Counted from the stretch's first letter, positions 16,266 to 25,460 are shown. The stretch is DNA of 64,000 nucleotides from Oerskovia jenensis (GCF_016907235.1 NZ_JAFBBO010000001.1:4216001-4280000), one strand, 5' to 3'. Notes: a model not told the origin generated them from the letters alone. A program made the numbers and translations.

Positions 16266-17333
16266 TCACGGGGTGGTGAGAGAGGGGAGCGGTGCAGCGG
16301 CCGCAGGGCCGTGGTGGACGGGCACGCCCGGCGCGACGGCCGTCCCGCGCGCCTCGTGCGCGACGAACGCGAGCCGCGCCGCACCCAGGACGGCGGCGTC
16401 GCCCCCGAGGGTCGCGGTCACGACGGGCAGGCCGTCGAGCGCGGGCATGAGCTCGGACGCGACCGCGGCGGACAGGGTGTCCCACCACAGGCTCCCGGCT
16501 CCTGCGAGGCCGCCGCTGATCACGACGACCTCGGGGTCGAGCATGTTCGCGACACCGCCCACGGTCCGGCCCAGTGCCGTGGCCGCGAGGACCACGGCCT
16601 GGTGCGCGACCGGGTCGACGTCGGTGAGCTGGCACACGACCCGGGCCGTGGCGACCGTGGGGTCGCCGCCGAGGCGCAGGTACAGGGCGTGCAGCGCGGG
16701 CCCCGACGCGATGGCCTCGAGGTGCCCCGTGCGCGAGCACGTGCACAGCAGACCCGCCGCCTCGGCCGCGGGCAGGTGCCCCAGGTGCCCGGCCACGTGG
16801 CGGGCGCCGTGCTGGGGCGTGCCGTCGAGCAGGAGCGTGGCCCCGACCCCGGTGCCCGCCGCCACCACGAGCGCGGTCCGCGTCCCCGCGCACGCCCCCA
16901 GCCAGTGCTCGCCCAGCGCGTGGGCGTGCACGTCGTTGTCGGTGTGCACGGGCAGGCCCGCCGCGGCCCCGCCTGCGGCCAGGAGCCGCGAGGCGACCCC
17001 ACCCGCGAGGTCGGCCCCGGCCCAGCCCGTCAGGGCGTCGGTCGCCGCCACGACCCGGCCGCGGCCGGAGTCGATGACCCCGGCCGAACCGATGCCCACC
17101 CCGACCAGGACCTCGGGCGAGCCGGAGACCTCGGGTGCGTCGGCGCCGTCGGGCAGGAGGAGCGCGACCAGGCGCGCGACCGCGTCGAGGATCGCGGCCG
17201 CCCCCTCCCGGGCCGGGGTGGGGACCCCGGCCCGGGCGAGGACCGTGCCGTCGTCGCGGACGAGACCCGCGGCGATCTTGGTACCGCCCAGGTCGACCCC
17301 GACGGCGGTGCGGTGGCTGGTCGGGACGCTCAC
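16266..17333 (-). CDS. nanK: ROK family sugar kinase, probable N-acetylmannosamine kinase
   Basis: 355-residue ROK kinase. The phosphate-1 motif is VGVDLGGTKIAAGLV (near residue 10), the catalytic Asp is in HTDNDVHAHALGEHW, and the adenosine loop is VVVISGGLAGAG. The zinc site reads HLGHLPAAEAAGLLCTCSRTGHLEA: the usual CxCGxxGC is here CxCSxxGH, with His replacing the third Cys. The role as NanK (ManNAc to ManNAc-6-P) rests mainly on position between nanA and nanE. The GTG start overlaps the nanA stop (GTGA), giving translational coupling. Confidence 0.82.
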   Translation of the reverse strand: MSVPTSHRTAVGVDLGGTKIAAGLVRDDGTVLARAGVPTPAREGAAAILDAVARLVALLLPDGADAPEVSGSPEVLVGVGIGSAGVIDSGRGRVVAATDALTGWAGADLAGGVASRLLAAGGAAAGLPVHTDNDVHAHALGEHWLGACAGTRTALVVAAGTGVGATLLLDGTPQHGARHVAGHLGHLPAAEAAGLLCTCSRTGHLEAIASGPALHALYLRLGGDPTVATARVVCQLTDVDPVAHQAVVLAATALGRTVGGVANMLDPEVVVISGGLAGAGSLWWDTLSAAVASELMPALDGLPVVTATLGGDAAVLGAARLAFVAHEARGTAVAPGVPVHHGPAAAAPLPSLTTP

Positions 17334-18253
17334 AGCAGCCCGGCCTCCGCGAGGATCACCTTGATCTGGTCCACGACCTCGCCCTCCAGGGCGGGGGCCG
17401 GGGTCGTCATGACGTTGGACCCGATCACGCCGAGGAGCTGCAGCGACGTCTTGAACGCGCCCAGGCCGCTCGCGCCGCCGCTGTAGCCGCGGGGCTGGAA
17501 GACGATCTCGAACAGGGACGCGAGACGGTCCTGCTCGTCGCGGGCCCGGGCCCAGTCGCCGGCCTGCGCCGCGTCCCACAGGCGCACGTAGCCCGCCGGG
17601 TCGACGTTGCCGAGGCCCGGCACGACGCCGTCCGCACCGAGCAGGAGCATGCCGTCGACGACGACCTCGTGCCCCGTGAACAGGCGCAGCGGGCTGCCCG
17701 CGGCACGGTTCGCCGCGACCAGGCGGCGGAAGCCGACGTCGTCGCCGCTCGAGTCCTTGACGCCCGCGATGACACCCTCGGAGCCCAGGCGGACCAGCAT
17801 GCCCAGGTCGAGCTTCGAGTGCACGCAGACCGGGACGTCGTACGCGAACAGCGGCAGGTCGCTCGCCGCGGCCACGCCGCGGAAGTGACGCTCGATCTCG
17901 TCGTCGTTCGTGCGGATGTACAGCGGAGCGGTCGCGACGACCGCGTCGACGCCCGCGTCGACCGCGCGGCGGACCTGGTCCTCGACGCGGCGCGTCGTCA
18001 GGTCGATCACGCCCGCCATGACGGGCACGCGGCCCGCGGTGATCTCGACCGCGGCCTCCATGACCTGGGAGCGGCGGGCGTCGTCGAGGTACGCGACCTC
18101 GCCCGACGAGCCGAGCACGAACAGGCCGTGCACGCCCGCGTCGAGCTGGCTCGTGATGAGGCGCTCGAACGACGCGCGGTCGAGCTCGCCGTCGGCCGTG
18201 AGCGGGGTGACGACGGGAGGGATGACACCGGAGAAGGTGGTCGTGGTGGGCAC
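17330..18253 (-). CDS. nanA: N-acetylneuraminate lyase (DapA/NanA superfamily)
   Basis: 307-residue class I aldolase of the dihydrodipicolinate synthase superfamily. It has the substrate loop GSSGEVAYL (about residues 47-55), the catalytic Tyr region LFAYDVP, and the Schiff-base lysine in GVIAGVKDSSGDD. In this context it should split N-acetylneuraminate into ManNAc and pyruvate. Sequence alone does not separate it cleanly from DHDPS-like aldolases; the sialidase, nanK and nanE neighbours decide it. The GTG start at 18253 has GGAG upstream. It lies downstream of the ABC ATPase gene, with a stem-loop in between. Confidence 0.85.
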   Translation of the reverse strand: MPTTTTFSGVIPPVVTPLTADGELDRASFERLITSQLDAGVHGLFVLGSSGEVAYLDDARRSQVMEAAVEITAGRVPVMAGVIDLTTRRVEDQVRRAVDAGVDAVVATAPLYIRTNDDEIERHFRGVAAASDLPLFAYDVPVCVHSKLDLGMLVRLGSEGVIAGVKDSSGDDVGFRRLVAANRAAGSPLRLFTGHEVVVDGMLLLGADGVVPGLGNVDPAGYVRLWDAAQAGDWARARDEQDRLASLFEIVFQPRGYSGGASGLGAFKTSLQLLGVIGSNVMTTPAPALEGEVVDQIKVILAEAGLL

Positions 18254-18277
18254 AGCGGACTCCAAGGATGGTGCGGT

Positions 18278-18307
18278 GGTGCCGGGCGGGAACGTCCGCC
18301 CGGCACC
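18278..18307 (-). terminator. Intercistronic stem-loop between transporter and catabolic genes
   Basis: Perfect 12-bp arms 18278-18289 and 18296-18307 with a 6-base loop, inside the 71-bp gap between the ATPase gene and nanA. It may act as a partial terminator or RNA-processing stabiliser within the operon. Confidence 0.6.
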
Positions 18308-18324
18308 GGGTGGATGGGGGACCG

Positions 18325-19119
18325 TCAGAGCAGGGTCGGCGCGGCGCCGAGCAGGGTCCGGGTGTAGTCGTTCGTCGGGCGGTCGAAGACCTCCTCGGCC
18401 GTGCCCTCCTCGACGACCTTCCCGAAGTACATGACCGCGATGCGGTCCGAGACGTACCGGACGGTCTGGATGTCGTGCGAGATGAACACGAGCCCGAGGT
18501 TCAGGCGCGCCTTGAGGTCCGTCAGGAGGTTGAGGACCTGGGCCCGCACCGAGACGTCGAGCGCCGACGTGGGCTCGTCCGCGACGATCACGTCCGGGTC
18601 GAGGGCCAGGGCACGGGCGATCGCCACGCGCTGGCGCTGACCGCCCGAGACCTGGCTCGGCAGCACGTCGAGAGCCGACTGGGGCAGGCCCACGAGGTCG
18701 AGGAGCTCGCTCACGCGACGCTCCCGGTCCCGGGGTGAGCCGATCTGGTGCACGTCGAGCGGGTCGCGCAGGATGTCGCGCACCAGCATGCGGCCGTTGA
18801 GGGCCGTCGACGGGTCCTGGAACACGATCGAGATCGCGCGCCCGAACTCCTTGCGGGTGCGGGCGTTGCGCTTGAGCACGCTGCGCCCGTTGAACACGAC
18901 GTCGCCGCTCGTGGGGGCCTGGAGGCCCACCATGACCTTCGCGAGCGTCGACTTGCCGCAGCCCGACTCGCCCACGATCCCGATGGTCTCGCCGCGTCGC
19001 ACGGCCATGTCGACCCCCGCGACCGCGTGGACGCGGTCCGGGCGGAAGAGCTTGCCCGTGCGGGCCTTGTGCACGACGTGCACGTCCTTGAGCTCCAGGA
19101 CGGGAGTTTCGTCGCTCAT
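18325..19119 (-). CDS. ABC transporter ATP-binding protein (DppF/OppF type)
   Basis: 264-residue cytoplasmic ATPase of a peptide-type importer. It has Walker A GESGCGKSTL, Q-loop VFQDPSTALN, signature VSGGQRQRVAIARAL, Walker B VIVADEPTSALDVS and the switch His in FISHD. It is the second ATPase of the sialic acid importer, pairing with the ATPase half of the upstream fusion protein. The ATG overlaps the stop of the fusion gene (ATGA). Known precedent: the SatABCD importer of Haemophilus ducreyi is also of peptide-transporter type and carries sialic acid. Confidence 0.9.
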   Translation of the reverse strand: MSDETPVLELKDVHVVHKARTGKLFRPDRVHAVAGVDMAVRRGETIGIVGESGCGKSTLAKVMVGLQAPTSGDVVFNGRSVLKRNARTRKEFGRAISIVFQDPSTALNGRMLVRDILRDPLDVHQIGSPRDRERRVSELLDLVGLPQSALDVLPSQVSGGQRQRVAIARALALDPDVIVADEPTSALDVSVRAQVLNLLTDLKARLNLGLVFISHDIQTVRYVSDRIAVMYFGKVVEEGTAEEVFDRPTNDYTRTLLGAAPTLL

Positions 19120-21236
19120 CGGGCACCTTCCTGGACCAGCAGACCGCTGTCGGTCGACTCGGTGTGGCTGGCGTAGCGGTGGTCGGTCCCCGGCAGCGTG
19201 CGCAACGGGGGACGGGGCACGAACGCGTCCTGCGGCCGCGAGGACCGGGGAGCGAAGCGGTCGCCCGTCGCGAAGTCGCGCGGCGAGGGGACCGTGCCGG
19301 GGATCTGGTGCAGGCGCTCCGCGCCCGACTCGATCGACAGGACCGCCCCGAGCAGCCCCCGCGTGTACTCGTGCTGCGGGTTCATGAGCAGGCTCGGCAC
19401 GGGCGCCGACTCGACGACCTGGCCCGCGTACATGACGGTCACGCGGTGCGCGAGCGACGCGACGAGCGCGAGGTCGTGGCTCACGAAGACCATCGCGAAC
19501 CCGAGCTCCTCGCGGAGCTCGTTGAGCAGGTCCACGACCTGCTTCTGGACCGTGACGTCGAGGGCCGTGGTCGGCTCGTCGGCGACGACCAGTCGCGGGT
19601 CGCGCGTCAGGGCCATGGCGATGAGCACGCGCTGGCGCTGCCCGCCCGAGAGCTCGTGCGGGTAGCTCTTGAGCGTGCGCTGGGCGTCGAGGCCCACGAG
19701 CTCGAGGAGCTCGACCGCGGTGCGCGTCCCGCCCCGCGTGACGAGCTGCGCCATCTGCGAGCGGATCAGCATCGACGGGTTGAGCGAGCTCAGCGCGTCC
19801 TGGTAGACCATGGCCATCTCGTGACCGCGCAGCGCGTTGCGGCGGGCCGGGGTCGCCGTGAGCAGGTCCACGCCGTCGAGCAGGATCTCGCCTGTGACCT
19901 GCGCGGACGAGGGCAGCAGGCCCATGACCGCGAGGCTCGTGAGCGACTTGCCGCAGCCCGACTCGCCGACCAGCGCCATGGTCTCGCCGGGACGCACCGA
20001 GAAGCTGATGTCGTCCACGACGGCCACCTCGCCGTGCCGCTCGGGGAAGCGGATCGAGAGGTTCTTGACCTCGAGCAGCGGAGCGGCGTCGCCCGTGTAG
20101 ACCAGGCGGTCCGTGCGGGCGGCCTCGACGACGCGCAGGCGCTCGAGCTGGACCGCGAGGGCCTCGCGCTGCGCGGCGGCCGCCGCGATCGCGATCTCCG
20201 GGTCGGGGATCACCGAGGTGTCGTCGACCAGCTCGTCGAGCACGCGCGGCTCGCGCAGGTCGGCGCCGCCCGTGTACTCGAGGGGAGCGTCGGCGTCGGG
20301 CTCGGCGAGCGGGTCCGTCGCGTGCGCGGCGTCCTCGGCAGCAGCAGCGGTCGCGGCGGACGCGCTGTGTCCCGTGGCCGGCTTGCGGGCCGCGGGGCGG
20401 ACCATCGCGTCCGTGAGTCCCTCGGACAGCACGTTGAGCGAGAGGACCGTCAGGAGGATCGCCATGCCGGGGAAGAACGTCGCCCACCAGCCGCCGTTGA
20501 GCAGCAGGTTGCGGCCGTAGGCGATGACGTTGCCCCACGAGGGCTCGGGGTCCTGCACGCCCGCGCCGATGAACGACAGGCTGGCCTCGAACACGATCGC
20601 GTCGGCGACCAGGACGGTCGCGAAGACCATGATCGGGGCGAGGCAGTTGCGCGCGACGTGCTTCATCAGGATGAGCGAGGTCCGGGCGCCGATGACCTTC
20701 TCGGCCGACACGTAGTCCTCGCCGAACTGGCTCAGCACGTTGGCCCGGACGATGCGGGCGATCTGCGGGGTGTAGAGGAACGCGATGGTGAAGATCAGGA
20801 CGGGCAGGGACTTGCCCCACACGGCCACGAAGACCACGGCCAGGGCGATGCCCGGGAAGGCCATGATGATGTCGAGGATCCGCATCAGGGTCTCGCTCAC
20901 GGCCTTGTGGGCCGTCGCGGCGATCGAGCCGAGGATCGCGCCGGCGATCAGGGCGACACCGGTCGCACCGAGGCCGATCACGAGCGAGTAGCGGGCCCCG
21001 TAGACGATGCGGGAGAAGATGTCGCGCCCCGTGCGGTCGGTGCCGAACCAGTGCTCGCCCGAGGGCGGCTGGGCCGGCGTGCCGGACTGCAGGGGGTCGT
21101 ACGCCGCGACGAGCGGGGCGAAGATCGCCAGCAGCGCGACCAGGAGCACGAAACCGAGGGCGATCTTGGAACCCAGGGGGAGCGCGGCAAGGCGCATGCC
21201 CGGGCGGGACAGTCGTTCTGTCAGCTTCCGACGCAT
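19116..21236 (-). CDS. Fused ABC permease and ATPase (DppC-DppD fusion)
   Basis: 706-residue protein. Residues 1-285 form a DppC-type permease with an N-terminal OppC segment (GTDRTGRDIFSRIVYGAR), about six membrane helices and an EAA-like loop (EDYVSAEKVIGARTSLILMKHV). A 100-residue Ala/Asp/Glu-rich linker follows. Residues from about 385 form a full ATPase with Walker A GESGCGKSLT, signature LSGGQRQRVLIAMAL, Walker B LVVADEPTTALDVT and the oligopeptide C-terminal domain (YTRGLLGAV). Such permease/ATPase fusions are known in actinobacteria. It starts one base after the upstream permease stop and is coupled downstream by ATGA. Confidence 0.9.
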   Translation of the reverse strand: MRRKLTERLSRPGMRLAALPLGSKIALGFVLLVALLAIFAPLVAAYDPLQSGTPAQPPSGEHWFGTDRTGRDIFSRIVYGARYSLVIGLGATGVALIAGAILGSIAATAHKAVSETLMRILDIIMAFPGIALAVVFVAVWGKSLPVLIFTIAFLYTPQIARIVRANVLSQFGEDYVSAEKVIGARTSLILMKHVARNCLAPIMVFATVLVADAIVFEASLSFIGAGVQDPEPSWGNVIAYGRNLLLNGGWWATFFPGMAILLTVLSLNVLSEGLTDAMVRPAARKPATGHSASAATAAAAEDAAHATDPLAEPDADAPLEYTGGADLREPRVLDELVDDTSVIPDPEIAIAAAAAQREALAVQLERLRVVEAARTDRLVYTGDAAPLLEVKNLSIRFPERHGEVAVVDDISFSVRPGETMALVGESGCGKSLTSLAVMGLLPSSAQVTGEILLDGVDLLTATPARRNALRGHEMAMVYQDALSSLNPSMLIRSQMAQLVTRGGTRTAVELLELVGLDAQRTLKSYPHELSGGQRQRVLIAMALTRDPRLVVADEPTTALDVTVQKQVVDLLNELREELGFAMVFVSHDLALVASLAHRVTVMYAGQVVESAPVPSLLMNPQHEYTRGLLGAVLSIESGAERLHQIPGTVPSPRDFATGDRFAPRSSRPQDAFVPRPPLRTLPGTDHRYASHTESTDSGLLVQEGAR

Positions 21237-21237
21237 G

Positions 21238-22191
21238 TCACACCGTCCGGATTCGAGGGTTGACGACGAGGTAGAGGAGGTCGACCAGGATGTTGACGAC
21301 CACGAAGGTCAGGGCGACGGTCAGCGTCACTCCCTGCACCAGGGCCGTGTCGCTCGCGGTCACGCCGTTGAGGATGAGCTTGCCCATGCCCGGCAGGTCG
21401 AAGATGACCTCGATGATGACCGCGCCGCCCATGAGGTAGCCGACGCGCAGGCCGAGCACCGTGATGGGCGTGATGAGCGCGTTGCGCAGGACGTTTCGCC
21501 CGACGACCACGCCGCGGGGCAGGCCCGAGCCGATCGCGGTGCGCACGTAGTCGCGGTCGAGCTCCTCGACCATCGCGGTGCGCACCACGCGGGTCAGCGA
21601 CGCGGCGACCGGGATCGCGAGCGAGAGCGCGGGCAGGAACATCGAGGCGAGGAACATCCCGAAGTCGTCCGCAGGGTTCGTGTACCCGCCCGACGGGAAC
21701 CAGTCCAGGCGTAGCGAGAACTGCTGGATGAGGAGGATCGCGAGCCAGAACGACGGCGTCGCGACGCCCGCGATCGACAGGACGCGGATGGCCTGGTCGG
21801 GCCAGCGGTCGCGGTAGAGCGCGGCGGTCACGCCGAGCACGAGCGAGAGCACGACGGCGATCGCCAGGCCCATGAACGTGAGCTGGAGCGTGAGCGGGAA
21901 GGCGTTGGCGATGAGCTCGTTCACGGGCTGGGACGGCGGGACGGTCATGCCCATGTCGCCGCGCACGAGGCCGGCCAGGAAGTTGCCGTACTGCACGAGC
22001 ATCGGGTCGTTCAGACCGTTCGCCGCGCGGTAGGCCTCCTTGGCCGCGTCCGTGGCGGACTCGCCGAGGGCGTTGGTCGCCTGGTCGCTGGGCGCGAACT
22101 GCATGACGACGAAGACGAGCAGGGTGATGCCCAGGATCATGACGGGCAGGGCGACCAGGCGTCGTCCGGTCAGTCGTAGGAGCGCGGTCAC
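21238..22191 (-). CDS. ABC transporter permease (DppB type)
   Basis: 317-residue membrane permease with six predicted helices: an N-terminal RLTGRRLVALPVMILGITLL, the DppB-typical periplasmic segment ending in GDMGMTV, and the EAA loop LDRDYVRTAIGSGLPRGVVV. It partners the permease half of the fusion protein to form the import channel. The start is GTG at 22191 with GAGGAG about eight bases upstream. A strong stem-loop separates it from the upstream binding-protein gene. Confidence 0.9.
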   Translation of the reverse strand: MTALLRLTGRRLVALPVMILGITLLVFVVMQFAPSDQATNALGESATDAAKEAYRAANGLNDPMLVQYGNFLAGLVRGDMGMTVPPSQPVNELIANAFPLTLQLTFMGLAIAVVLSLVLGVTAALYRDRWPDQAIRVLSIAGVATPSFWLAILLIQQFSLRLDWFPSGGYTNPADDFGMFLASMFLPALSLAIPVAASLTRVVRTAMVEELDRDYVRTAIGSGLPRGVVVGRNVLRNALITPITVLGLRVGYLMGGAVIIEVIFDLPGMGKLILNGVTASDTALVQGVTLTVALTFVVVNILVDLLYLVVNPRIRTV

Positions 22192-22214
22192 GCGGTACTC
22201 CTCGGGGTCGGGGT

Positions 22215-22252
22215 GGGTGGCGACGGCGCAGGGAGGGGCGCCGCCGCCACCC
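22215..22252 (-). terminator. Intercistronic stem-loop after the binding-protein gene
   Basis: 14-bp arms 22215-22228 and 22239-22252 with one mismatch and a 10-base loop, between the substrate-binding protein and permease genes. Known precedent in binding-protein operons: such hairpins raise expression of the first gene relative to the membrane components. Confidence 0.65.
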
Positions 22253-22266
22253 GGAACACGGGGACG

Positions 22267-23904
22267 TCAGGCGGTGCGGGAGACGTCCAGGAAGGACAGG
22301 CCCGTCACGGGGATGGGCTTGAACCCGGTCAGCGCCGAGTCCTCCCAGGCCGTGGGGAGCTTGCGGTGCAGCAGCGGGTACAGCGGGACCTCGTCGGAGA
22401 GGATGTCGAAGACCTGGCCCCAGGTCTTCTTCTGCTTGGCCGCGTCCTGCTCGGCGGCACCCTGGTCCAGCAGGCGCGTGACCTCGGCGAACTCGGGCGT
22501 GCTGGCCCAGCGGTAGCGCTTGACCGGCCACACCGAGCCCGAGTACCACCAGCGGAGCAGCAGGTCGGGGTCGTTGCCGAAGACCGAGGGGTCACCGGGG
22601 GCGACCATGACCTCGAGCCCGCCGTCGTCGACCTTCTTGTACTGACCGCCGGACTGGCCGATGTCGAGAGTCGTGGAGATCCCGACCGCGTCGAGGTCCT
22701 CCTTGATGAGCGGGGCGACGTCCTTGACCCAGCTCGTGTCGGTCGTCAGGAGGGTGATCGTCAGGCCGCTCACGCCCGCGTCGGCCAGGAGCTTCTTGGC
22801 CTTGGCGGGGTCGTGCGAGTAGACCGTCGAGGCCTTGACGTACGACGGGTGCTCCTTGTGCAGGAAGCTGGTCGCCGCGGTCGCGTTGCCGAGCAGGCCC
22901 GTGCTGATGATCTTGTCCATGTCGAGCGCGTGGAAGAACGCCTGACGCACGCGCTTGTCGGTGAACGGCGCCTTGGTGCAGTCGAACATCATGAACAGCA
23001 GACCGAACGACTGGACGGACTCGACCGTGACGGCGTTCGCGAGGCGGTCGACGTCGAGGTAGGGCACGTCCTCGATCGACTGGACGCGGCCCGACTCGAC
23101 CGCGGTCACGCGAGCGGCCGCGTCGGAGAGCAGGTTCCACGTCATGGCCTTGGCGAGCGCCGGACGGGCGCCGTTGTAGGCGTCGAAGCGCTCGAACGTG
23201 ATCTTGTCGTCGACCGTCGCGCTCGTGAGCTTGTACGGACCCGAGCCCACGGGCAGCGAGTCGAAGGCCTTGGGGTCGGCCTCGACGATGGCCTTCGGGA
23301 CGATCTTGACGACCGAGACGCGGTCGACGAACAGCCCGAACGGGTAGTTGAGCGTGAAGGTGACCGTCTTGTCGTCCTTGGCGGCGACCGACGCGAGGAA
23401 CGGCAGGAACTGCGAGTACAGCGAGGCGTTCGCGGGGTCGAGGACGCGGTTGAAGCTGAACACCACGTCGTCGGTCGTGACGGGGGAGCCGTCGTGGAAC
23501 GTCGCGCCGTCGCGCAGCGTGACCTCCCACGTGGTCTCGTCGATCTTCTTGGGCAGCTCCTTGCCGAGGGCGGCGTAAGGGGTGCGGGCTGCCGGGTCGA
23601 GCTCGACGAGCCCTTCGAGGACGTGCCAGTTGGCGGCCATGGTCACGGCGCCGGACGTCGTCATGGGGTCGAAGCCGGTCGACAGGGCGTAGGAGATGCC
23701 CGCCTCGATCGTGCCGTCGAGGTTGGGCTTGGTCCCGCTGCCGGCGGGGGTGGTCTGCGGGTCGGCCGAGGTGGACGCGGGTCCGCCACAGGCGGCGATC
23801 GTGCCCGCGATCACCGCTCCTGCGCCGATCACGCCGGCGAGCTTGAGGAAGCTCCGGCGAGAGGTGTCGGTCGCGTTCGTGCTATTCGCCATCGAGGTAG
23901 CCAT
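22267..23904 (-). CDS. ABC substrate-binding lipoprotein (SBP family 5), Tat-exported
   Basis: 545-residue extracellular binding protein. The N-terminus holds both a twin-arginine motif (SRRSFLK, residues 15-21) and a lipobox IAAC with the lipidated cysteine at 39, indicating a Tat-exported lipoprotein. The body matches the DppA/OppA family ([50 protein letters not shown]). It is first in the operon and adjacent to the divergent regulator, so it is likely the most induced gene. Sialic acid as ligand is inferred from the downstream nan genes; the fold itself binds peptides, sugars or nickel. The ATG at 23904 has GGAGAG upstream. Confidence 0.9.
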   Translation of the reverse strand: MATSMANSTNATDTSRRSFLKLAGVIGAGAVIAGTIAACGGPASTSADPQTTPAGSGTKPNLDGTIEAGISYALSTGFDPMTTSGAVTMAANWHVLEGLVELDPAARTPYAALGKELPKKIDETTWEVTLRDGATFHDGSPVTTDDVVFSFNRVLDPANASLYSQFLPFLASVAAKDDKTVTFTLNYPFGLFVDRVSVVKIVPKAIVEADPKAFDSLPVGSGPYKLTSATVDDKITFERFDAYNGARPALAKAMTWNLLSDAAARVTAVESGRVQSIEDVPYLDVDRLANAVTVESVQSFGLLFMMFDCTKAPFTDKRVRQAFFHALDMDKIISTGLLGNATAATSFLHKEHPSYVKASTVYSHDPAKAKKLLADAGVSGLTITLLTTDTSWVKDVAPLIKEDLDAVGISTTLDIGQSGGQYKKVDDGGLEVMVAPGDPSVFGNDPDLLLRWWYSGSVWPVKRYRWASTPEFAEVTRLLDQGAAEQDAAKQKKTWGQVFDILSDEVPLYPLLHRKLPTAWEDSALTGFKPIPVTGLSFLDVSRTA

Positions 23905-23921
23905 GAACTCTCCAGATATAG

Positions 23922-23937
23922 GACGTCTGATGTCTGA
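23922..23937. promoter_or_regulatory. Probable GntR operator in the nan divergent promoter region
   Basis: An imperfect palindrome, GACGTCTGATGTC (23922-23934), is followed by TGA, creating two direct GTCTGA copies 7 bp apart (23925 and 23932). It sits in the 82-bp gap between the binding-protein gene and the GntR gene, the only shared control region of the cluster. Confidence 0.5.
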
Positions 23938-23986
23938 CGCTGGTAGGGTTGAACCGTAGAGGCAATTTCTGAGGAGGTCAAGGCGC

Positions 23987-24763
23987 ATGACAGCTACCGA
24001 GCCCGTGTCACATCTGGGCTTCGGAGGTCAGGGGGTGCGTCCCCCGACGACTACCGAACAGATCAAGGACTACATCCTGCGGGCCCACCTGCGACCCGGT
24101 GATCTGCTGCCGACCGAGGCCGAGCTGTGCTCGCTCCTCGGGGTCAGCCGGTCCAACGTCCGCGAGGCGATCAGGACCCTCGCGGCCCTCGACATCGTCG
24201 AGGTGCGGCACGGCTACGGCACGTACGTGGGGCAGCTCTCGCTCAAGCCCCTGGTCGAGGGGCTCGTGTTCCGTGGGGTCCTGATCCCGGGCGACGACTT
24301 CTCGGCGCTGCGCGAGGTGGTCGAGGTGCGCCAGGCGCTCGACCTGTCGATGGCCGAGCAGATCGTCACGGAGATGGCCGGCACGTCGAACCCCGACCTC
24401 GAGAGCCTCGTCGCCGCGATGGAGCGCAAGGCGCAGAAGGGCGAGGACTTCTTCGAGGAGGACCGCGAGTTCCACTCGCACCTGCTCGCGCACCTCGACA
24501 ACTTCCTCGTCGCGCAGCTCGGCACCGCGTTCTGGGACGTGCACCAGGTGGTCTCGCCCAAGCTGGGGCTCCCGGCCCCCGAGCAGATCGACCTCACCGC
24601 GAAGGCGCACGGGGCGATGCTGCGGGCCGCCGAGGCCGGGGACGCCGACGCGTACCGCGCCGCGGTCCTCGCGCACTACGCGCCGCTCCAGGACGCCCTG
24701 CGTCAGGTGGCGGCCACGGTCGAGGCCGAGCGCGCCGCCGCCGCAGCAGCGAGCACTGCATGA
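23987..24763 (+). CDS. GntR-family regulator (FCD type) of the sialic acid cluster
   Basis: 258-residue FadR-subfamily regulator. The winged helix (about residues 20-85) has [30 protein letters not shown] and a GTYV wing. The C-terminal FCD domain has [26 protein letters not shown] and [22 protein letters not shown], with the Asp/His residues that usually bind metal. It is divergent from the transporter-nan operon and presumably represses it until a sialic acid breakdown product binds (known for NanR-type GntR proteins; inferred here). The ribosome site GAGGAGG is well placed. The stop overlaps the ATG of the SGNH gene. Confidence 0.88.
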   Translation: MTATEPVSHLGFGGQGVRPPTTTEQIKDYILRAHLRPGDLLPTEAELCSLLGVSRSNVREAIRTLAALDIVEVRHGYGTYVGQLSLKPLVEGLVFRGVLIPGDDFSALREVVEVRQALDLSMAEQIVTEMAGTSNPDLESLVAAMERKAQKGEDFFEEDREFHSHLLAHLDNFLVAQLGTAFWDVHQVVSPKLGLPAPEQIDLTAKAHGAMLRAAEAGDADAYRAAVLAHYAPLQDALRQVAATVEAERAAAAAASTA

Positions 24764-25392
24764 GCCGCCCGCTGCTGGCCCCCGGTGCGCGGGTGGTCCT
24801 GATCGGTGACTCCATCACCGACGCCGGGCGGCTCACGGAGGGCGAGTTCGGGCTCGGGCACGGCTACGCGGCCCGGGTCGCGGGCGTGTGCGGGCGGCAC
24901 GGGATCGAGGTGCTCAACCGTGGCGTGGGTGGCCACCGGGTCGTGGACCTGCAGGCCCGGTGGGACGAGGACGTCCTCGCGCTCGCGCCGGATCTCGTGT
25001 CGATCAAGATCGGGATCAACGACACGTGGCGCCGGTACGACCGGGGCGAGGCGACGAGCGCCGGTGCCTTCGAGGCCGGCTATCGCGACCTGCTCGACCG
25101 GACCCGCGTCGGAGCACCCGGCGCGGCGATCGTCCTGGTCGAGCCCTTCCTGGTGCCGGTCCGGCCGGAGCAGTGGGGCTGGCGAGAGGACCTGGATCCC
25201 AAGATCCAGGTCGTGCGGCGGCTCGCGGCCGAGTACGGGCTGGCGCTCGTGGCGACCGACGGGCCGTTCGCGCAGGCCGTCGCCACGAGCGGGCTCGGTC
25301 CGCAAGCCTGGGCGTACGACGGTGTGCACCCCACACCGGCGGGGCACGACCTGCTCGCCGAGGCGTGGACGGGCGTGGTCCGGCTGGGCTGA
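24760..25392 (+). CDS. SGNH/GDSL hydrolase, candidate sialate O-acetylesterase
   Basis: 210-residue alpha/beta hydrolase with all four SGNH blocks: GDSIT (block I nucleophile Ser, about residues 17-21), GVGGH (block II Gly), GINDT (block III Asn) and DGVHP (block V Asp and His). There is no signal peptide, so it acts in the cytoplasm. It is coupled to the GntR gene by an ATGA overlap and faces the sialidase/nan operon, so removal of O-acetyl groups from imported sialic acid is a reasonable guess. Family members have many other ester substrates. Its last codons form the first unit of a 31-bp tandem repeat. Confidence 0.8.
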   Translation: MSRPLLAPGARVVLIGDSITDAGRLTEGEFGLGHGYAARVAGVCGRHGIEVLNRGVGGHRVVDLQARWDEDVLALAPDLVSIKIGINDTWRRYDRGEATSAGAFEAGYRDLLDRTRVGAPGAAIVLVEPFLVPVRPEQWGWREDLDPKIQVVRRLAAEYGLALVATDGPFAQAVATSGLGPQAWAYDGVHPTPAGHDLLAEAWTGVVRLG

Positions 25393-25460
25393 GCCTGCCG
25401 GCTGGGCCCGCCGACTGGGCTGAGCCTGCCGGCTGGGCCCGCCGGCCGGGCTGAGCCTGC
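25386..25460. repeat. 31-bp tandem repeat, 2.4 copies
   Basis: Units start at 25386, 25417 and 25448, each beginning GGGCTGAGCCTGC. The first unit supplies the SGNH stop codon. Copies one and two differ only at the last few bases; the third breaks off after 13 bp. Confidence 0.85.
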
